A stretch of 64,000 nt of DNA from Flammeovirga sp. EKP202 (GTDB lineage Bacteria; Bacteroidota; Bacteroidia; Cytophagales; Flammeovirgaceae), in assembly GCF_014534745.1 (NCBI RefSeq), contig NZ_JACVVP010000012.1, forward strand, positions 111,322 through 175,321, given 5' to 3'. The position numbers and the translations under genes were made by a program. Within the stretch, counting starts at the first letter, position 1. Each line of letters starts with the position of its first letter. Below are positions 60,061 through 64,000 of the stretch, piece by piece. Under the pieces are notes generated by a model. The model worked only from the letters and a program-made list of their open reading frames with translations. It was not told where the DNA came from and made no database searches.

Positions 60061-61638
60061 ATGAAATTTACGAAAATCATAACTGTTCTTGCATTATCTG
60101 CTGCATTTTCTACTGCAGCGATGGCACAAGAAAAAGGTTCTGCTACTAAGGCGGCGTCTTATTTAGCAAAAGGTGAGGTTGATCAAGCAAAAACTGAGAT
60201 TGAAAATGCAGTGGGCTATGAGAAATTCAAGCTTGAGTCTAAAGGCAAACCAGTTGTCGTAAAAGAAAAAACTCTTGAAATTCAAGGTGACGTATACAGT
60301 TTCATTGCTAGATCTGCTGATACTCCTGCGGAAGAGATTCCTACTGATATCGAAAAAGCAATGGGTGCTTTTGATGAAATCAAAGCTAGAAAAGAAGAAT
60401 CAGGTAAAGAATCTGCTTCTTACAAAGCGGTTTGGGATAACCAAGGTGTAGATATTGCTACAGGTCAAATCAAACCTTCTAAAGTAGATGATCTTTGGGG
60501 ACACTTCTTCAACATTGGTGCTGAAGCATTCAATGAGCAAGATTACAACAAAGCTATGAACAGCTTCAAATTAGCTTTACTTGTAAAAGGTGATACTACT
60601 ACAGGTAAATATGGTTTCTATGCTTCTGCATTAGCGGAAGACGAAGCTGCTGACGAGGATGTTGCTGAAATCCGTAAAACTACGATGATGTTCATCAACA
60701 AGTTATTCGAAATGGATTACCACGATCCTCAACAATATTTCGCTTTATTACGTTATGCTCAAGCTGATGCTGAACCAGCTGAAATGAGAATTGACGAATT
60801 AAAATATGAAATCAGAGACGCTGAAACTGTAATTGAAAAAGCTACTAAAACTGCTGAACAATCAGGGGAGCGTTATGAATACTACACTAAAGGTGCTGGA
60901 CGTAAGTATGGTTCTGCTCGTCAAAAAGCTGCTCAAGCTAAAGCTGAAGTAGATGAAGCAACTGCAGAATTAAACAAAGCTCAAGCAACTTTAGATGCTG
61001 CTAACAAAGAAACAAAAGAGTTAGAAGCAAAAACAATGGAAGTATACGAGGAGTGTTTAGCAATCACTACTAAAGGTGTAAAAAACAATCCTGGTAACCC
61101 TAGCTTAACTTCTCAAATGGTTTCTTACTATGTGAAGTTAGACAAATTGGATGAAGCAATCGCATCTGTAAAAGAAGCTATCGCTAAAGATCCATCAGAC
61201 GAAGGAATGAACTTCAACTTAGCAGTTCTTTATGATCAAGCTTCTGAAAAAGCTAGATCTAACGACGATGATGCTAAAGCGGACGAATACTTTAACTTAG
61301 CAGCTGATCAATACAAAGCAGTTCTTGAAATCAACCCTGAAAGCAAAAACGGTTTATTTAACTTAGGTGCTTTATACTATAACCGTGCAGCTGCATTCAA
61401 CAAAGATTTACAAGATCTTCCTATGAAAGGAATGAACTATGAGGATCCTGCAAAAGCTGAAGAGTTAAAAGGTAAAATGATGGAATATGCTAAGTTAGCT
61501 GCTCCTGCTGCTGAGAAAGTTTCTGAACTTGCTCCAGATGAAAGCAAATACTTAGTTCTTCTTTCAAGAATTTACTACATGACTAAAGAGAACGATAAAT
61601 TAGAAGCTGTAAACAAAAAGTTAGAAGCAATGGAATAA
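60061..61638 (+). CDS. Abundant secreted TPR protein with a coiled-coil insert
   Basis: 525 residues. A signal peptide ends in STAAMAQ. N-terminal and C-terminal TPR blocks (about 25-230 and 335-520) are split by an alanine- and glutamate-rich coiled coil (about 245-335, AKAEVDEATAELNKAQATLD). The codon use is strongly biased (GCT, AAA, GAA), suggesting high expression. The protein should be periplasmic or outer-membrane-attached. TPR proteins in Bacteroidota often aid outer-membrane or T9SS complexes, but no specific role is visible. Confidence 0.82.
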   Translation: MKFTKIITVLALSAAFSTAAMAQEKGSATKAASYLAKGEVDQAKTEIENAVGYEKFKLESKGKPVVVKEKTLEIQGDVYSFIARSADTPAEEIPTDIEKAMGAFDEIKARKEESGKESASYKAVWDNQGVDIATGQIKPSKVDDLWGHFFNIGAEAFNEQDYNKAMNSFKLALLVKGDTTTGKYGFYASALAEDEAADEDVAEIRKTTMMFINKLFEMDYHDPQQYFALLRYAQADAEPAEMRIDELKYEIRDAETVIEKATKTAEQSGERYEYYTKGAGRKYGSARQKAAQAKAEVDEATAELNKAQATLDAANKETKELEAKTMEVYEECLAITTKGVKNNPGNPSLTSQMVSYYVKLDKLDEAIASVKEAIAKDPSDEGMNFNLAVLYDQASEKARSNDDDAKADEYFNLAADQYKAVLEINPESKNGLFNLGALYYNRAAAFNKDLQDLPMKGMNYEDPAKAEELKGKMMEYAKLAAPAAEKVSELAPDESKYLVLLSRIYYMTKENDKLEAVNKKLEAME

Positions 61639-61676
61639 TTCCTTTCTAAAGCTTAACAGTTTTTTAATTTTACATA

Positions 61677-61713
61677 GAAAAGCCCGAACTTCGCACTGAG
61701 GTTCGGGCTTTTT
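61677..61713 (+). terminator. Strong rho-independent terminator
   Basis: Perfect stem AGCCCGAAC/GTTCGGGCT followed by five T. Confidence 0.92.
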
Positions 61714-61764
61714 ACTCTCTAAATCAAAAAGTTGTGATTTTGAGATCAAGTATATTTTACATCC

Positions 61765-62811
61765 ATGATGAAATCGAAGAAAAAAGACATACGTAAACTA
61801 TCATCTGATAAGATAAAAGATTTTCTAGTTGAGAATGGAGAAAAGGGATTTAGAGCAAAGCAAATTCAAGATTGGCTTTGGAAAAGCTCTGTTACTTCAT
61901 TTGATGAAATGACTAATGTTTCTAAGAAAACAAGAGAATTATTAAATGAGCACTTTGAGATATTACCTATATCTGTATTCAAAGCTCAACAAAGTAGTGA
62001 CGGTACTATTAAGTCTGCTTTTCAACTTCATGACAAGCACCTTGTTGAAGGAGTATTAATACCCGCTGAACCAAGGATGACAGCCTGTATTTCCTCTCAG
62101 GTTGGATGTTCGCTTACTTGTTCATTCTGTGCTACAGGTTATATGGATCGTAAAAGAAATCTCGATGCAGCTGAAATTTATGATCAAGTTGTAGCGATTG
62201 ATAAGCAAGCCCAAGATGCTTACAGTACTGGGTTGACGAACATTGTTTACATGGGTATGGGAGAACCTCTATTAAACTATAAAAACGTACTTGAATCGGT
62301 TGATAAGATCACATCTCCTAATGGGCTTGGAATGTCAGCAAAGAGGATCACTGTATCAACAGCTGGGATTGCTAAAATGATTCGTAAGCTTGGTGATGAT
62401 GAAGTGAAGTTTAACCTAGCTCTATCTTTACATGCTGCTAATGATGAGAAGAGGAATAAGATTATGCCTATCAATGAGCAAAACACATTGGAGGTACTTA
62501 GAGAGGCTCTCAAATATTACTTCAGCAAAACAAAAAACCCTGTTACATATGAATATATAGTTTTCAACAACTTTAATGATTCATTACAGGACGCAGAAGA
62601 GCTTTACCAATTCACAAAACACCTCCCTTCTAAGGTAAATATCATTGAATACAATCCTATCTCTGAAGCAGATTTTCTCAATGCTAAAGTAGATAAGATT
62701 CAACGTTTTGCGGATTATTTATCTAAAAAAGGAGTCAATGTTCATGTGAGGAGAAGTAGAGGAAAAGATATTGATGCTGCCTGCGGGCAACTTGCAAATA
62801 AAGAAAAATAA
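61765..62811 (+). CDS. rlmN: 23S rRNA (adenine2503-C2)-methyltransferase / dual RNA methylase RlmN
   Basis: 348 residues. The radical-SAM cysteines are Cys115, Cys119 and Cys122 in GCSLTCSFCATG. An N-terminal helical domain (KQIQDWLWK) and the C-terminal DAACGQL, with the methyl-carrying Cys, agree with RlmN. It methylates A2503 of 23S rRNA and A37 of some tRNAs. It is a single gene, convergent with the gene at 62853 across a shared terminator. Confidence 0.95.
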   Translation: MMKSKKKDIRKLSSDKIKDFLVENGEKGFRAKQIQDWLWKSSVTSFDEMTNVSKKTRELLNEHFEILPISVFKAQQSSDGTIKSAFQLHDKHLVEGVLIPAEPRMTACISSQVGCSLTCSFCATGYMDRKRNLDAAEIYDQVVAIDKQAQDAYSTGLTNIVYMGMGEPLLNYKNVLESVDKITSPNGLGMSAKRITVSTAGIAKMIRKLGDDEVKFNLALSLHAANDEKRNKIMPINEQNTLEVLREALKYYFSKTKNPVTYEYIVFNNFNDSLQDAEELYQFTKHLPSKVNIIEYNPISEADFLNAKVDKIQRFADYLSKKGVNVHVRRSRGKDIDAACGQLANKEK

Positions 62812-62846
62812 TAAAAAAGGCTAGGTTGTATTCCCTAGCCTTTTTC
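62812..62846. terminator. Two-way terminator between rlmN and the DUF4476 gene
   Basis: Ten-base stem AAAGGCTAGG/CCTAGCCTTT lies between A- and T-runs. Confidence 0.85.
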
Positions 62847-62852
62847 GATTTA

Positions 62853-63707
62853 TTAATAATGTTGAAATTCTATATGCTCATCGTTCTTTACTTGATCTGT
62901 CATATATTTATCCAATTCATAATGGGTTATTCGATCTATCTCTTTCTTATGAAATAGATTGACAAAATGTGTTCTTACCAAGGAGAGGTTATCAAGGTCA
63001 TATACCTTATCAATAGCATTATTAAATACTTTCATTTTATCATTCTCATAATTATACAGTGAAAGTATTCCATTCAATTGACGTACTGAAATTCCCTTTC
63101 CTTCAACCTGATCTATAAAAACTTCTACTTTTTCACTTGAAATAGATTCCAATTGTATTGCTCTTTGTACATTGAAAAAATCAGACGATGACATTGGCTT
63201 TTCATGCCCAATTCTTCCTCTATATTCTGGAACATAAACTACTTTGACTTCATAATCCTCAATATCCTCACCATTTTCCATCGCTTTTTGATATTCTACA
63301 ATCTCTTGTTCCGTTGTATGTAAGCCATCAGAAATGTTCTGGTGCATATCACTCAAAAAAGAAACAAAAACTTCTTGATAAGCTTCATCCTCAAAATGAA
63401 AATTAGTATTTACTAAACTTGATTGATTATCTGTATGTGAAAATGCATAATATAAAAACTCAATACGATCTTGATCAGAGTCAAAGTAAGAGGATAGCTC
63501 TCCTAACTTATCGCTATCCATACAGTATTTTTCTACAAATATTTTCGCAGATTCTAGTAGAGATGTTGGTGACATCACTTCGAATGAAGTTAAGACCTCT
63601 TTAAAATGACCATTCGATATTGGAGTGCAATTTGTCGTTTCTATGTTTTGTCCAAAACTAATGGTAGCCAAACATAGGAAACTTAAGATAGTTATTAGGT
63701 TTTTCAT
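62853..63707 (-). CDS. Secreted DUF4476 family protein
   Basis: 284 residues with a Sec signal peptide (ITILSFLCLATISFGQ). The C-terminal about 90 residues fit DUF4476: PMSSSDFFNVQRAIQLES, VRQLNGILSLYNYENDKM and AIDKVYDLDNLSLVRTHF. The N-terminal 150 residues carry a weaker, related set of helices, so the protein may have two such units. The family is widespread in Bacteroidota, and its function is not known. The protein would be periplasmic. The gene is convergent with rlmN. Confidence 0.75.
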   Translation of the reverse strand: MKNLITILSFLCLATISFGQNIETTNCTPISNGHFKEVLTSFEVMSPTSLLESAKIFVEKYCMDSDKLGELSSYFDSDQDRIEFLYYAFSHTDNQSSLVNTNFHFEDEAYQEVFVSFLSDMHQNISDGLHTTEQEIVEYQKAMENGEDIEDYEVKVVYVPEYRGRIGHEKPMSSSDFFNVQRAIQLESISSEKVEVFIDQVEGKGISVRQLNGILSLYNYENDKMKVFNNAIDKVYDLDNLSLVRTHFVNLFHKKEIDRITHYELDKYMTDQVKNDEHIEFQHY

Positions 63708-63881
63708 AGTAAGGATAATTCTTAAACTGTAAAATTAATTTCAATTATTACAGTGAAAAGCAATAGTAATTATGTAAGAGTATTCTAATGTCTTTAACAT
63801 ATCCCTTCTATTTTTTGTTACATTTATACAAATGTCTGATATAATATCTTAGATAGATACAATCCATTTATTTATTAAACA

Positions 63882-63920
63882 CAAAAAAAGGTTAGTCAAC
63901 ATCTTGTGTTAACTAACCTT
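63882..63920 (-). terminator. Rho-independent terminator of the rRNA operon
   Basis: On the minus strand, stem AAGGTTAGT/ACTAACCTT is extended by an inner TGTT/AACA pairing and followed by seven T. It lies about 16 bp past the 5S rRNA 3' end. Confidence 0.88.
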
Positions 63921-63935
63921 CTGTATTTAATGAAT

Positions 63936-64000
63936 GTGGCGCCGACTTACTCTCCCGGGGGTTAACCCAGTACCATCAGCACGGTAGGGCTTAACTGCTC
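63936..64000 (-). rRNA. rrf: 5S rRNA, 3' part (gene continues beyond the window)
   Basis: On the minus strand the sequence reads GAGCAGTTAAGCCCTACCGT, then GATGGTACTGGGTTAAC, then GGGAGAGTAAGTCGGCGCC. These are the conserved loop B to loop E and helix I parts of bacterial 5S rRNA. The 5' part lies off the right edge. The 16S-23S genes should lie further right. Confidence 0.9.

Overview
The window is a low-G+C, gene-dense bacterial chromosome segment. It is almost certainly from the phylum Bacteroidota and probably from the Cytophagales (a Flammeovirga-like marine polysaccharide degrader). That placement is an inference from a SusC/SusD pair, a Por-secretion-type (T9SS) C-terminal domain on a very large amylase, TAnnTTTG-type promoter elements, and many Bacteroidota-typical families (DUF2851, DUF4476, DUF2490, WbqC, single-chain ClpC). 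The last 65 bases are the 3' part of a 5S rRNA on the minus strand, so an rRNA operon lies just beyond the right edge.

Layout. 1-4548 is the end of a glycan-uptake operon (susC 3' part, susD, phosphodiester glycosidase). 4678-8169 holds dps, a RAYT-type transposase inside its own inverted-repeat element, and oligopeptidase B. 8444-14754 carries a small TPR protein, a DUF2851 protein, an ArsR regulator, a BamA/D15-like barrel and a membrane-GAF-SpoIIE phosphatase. 15704-20896 holds a ROK sugar kinase, gluQ, a degenerate crotonase-like protein and aspS. 20985-24220 is an accessory stretch of DUF2809 and unknown genes cut by repeats. 24321-30314 is one giant gene for a secreted amylase with two different GH13 domains and a tail of starch-binding modules.

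The most interesting region is 30930-38712, an RNA-repair island. One module has two PF10127 (RlaP) nucleotidyltransferases downstream of an RtcB ligase, divergent from a WYL regulator, with a perfect 8-bp inverted repeat between them. The second module is an RtcB2-PrfH operon preceded by a textbook Bacteroidota promoter. An unrecognised 324-aa gene lies between the modules. From knowledge of these families, such sets repair tRNA or rRNA cut by ribotoxins and rescue ribosomes with damaged decoding centres. Two RtcB ligases, two RlaP enzymes and PrfH side by side is an unusually complete set.

A second theme is a dispersed family of inverted-repeat elements. Three 216-217-bp copies (21394-21609, 30662-30878, 35231-35447), one half copy (about 9000-9065) and one lone REP (22046-22087) share ends and paired hairpins with the 780-bp unit carrying the RAYT transposase (5287-6066). 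The short copies look like non-autonomous derivatives of that unit. The transposase has lost two residues that include one histidine of its HUH motif. The copy at 35231 sits between 28-bp direct repeats and has replaced the last codons of the WYL regulator gene.

39351-63707 is mostly core or housekeeping: DUF2490, an M28/glutaminyl-cyclase-like lipoprotein, der, a lytic transglycosylase, a LOG protein, an alpha/beta hydrolase, cystathionine gamma-synthase/lyase, a CYTH protein, an orphan ParA, trmB, WbqC, clpC, a stand-alone T9SS-CTD-like protein, gyrA, two TPR proteins, rlmN and a DUF4476 protein. No tRNA genes, CRISPR arrays or phage structural genes were seen.
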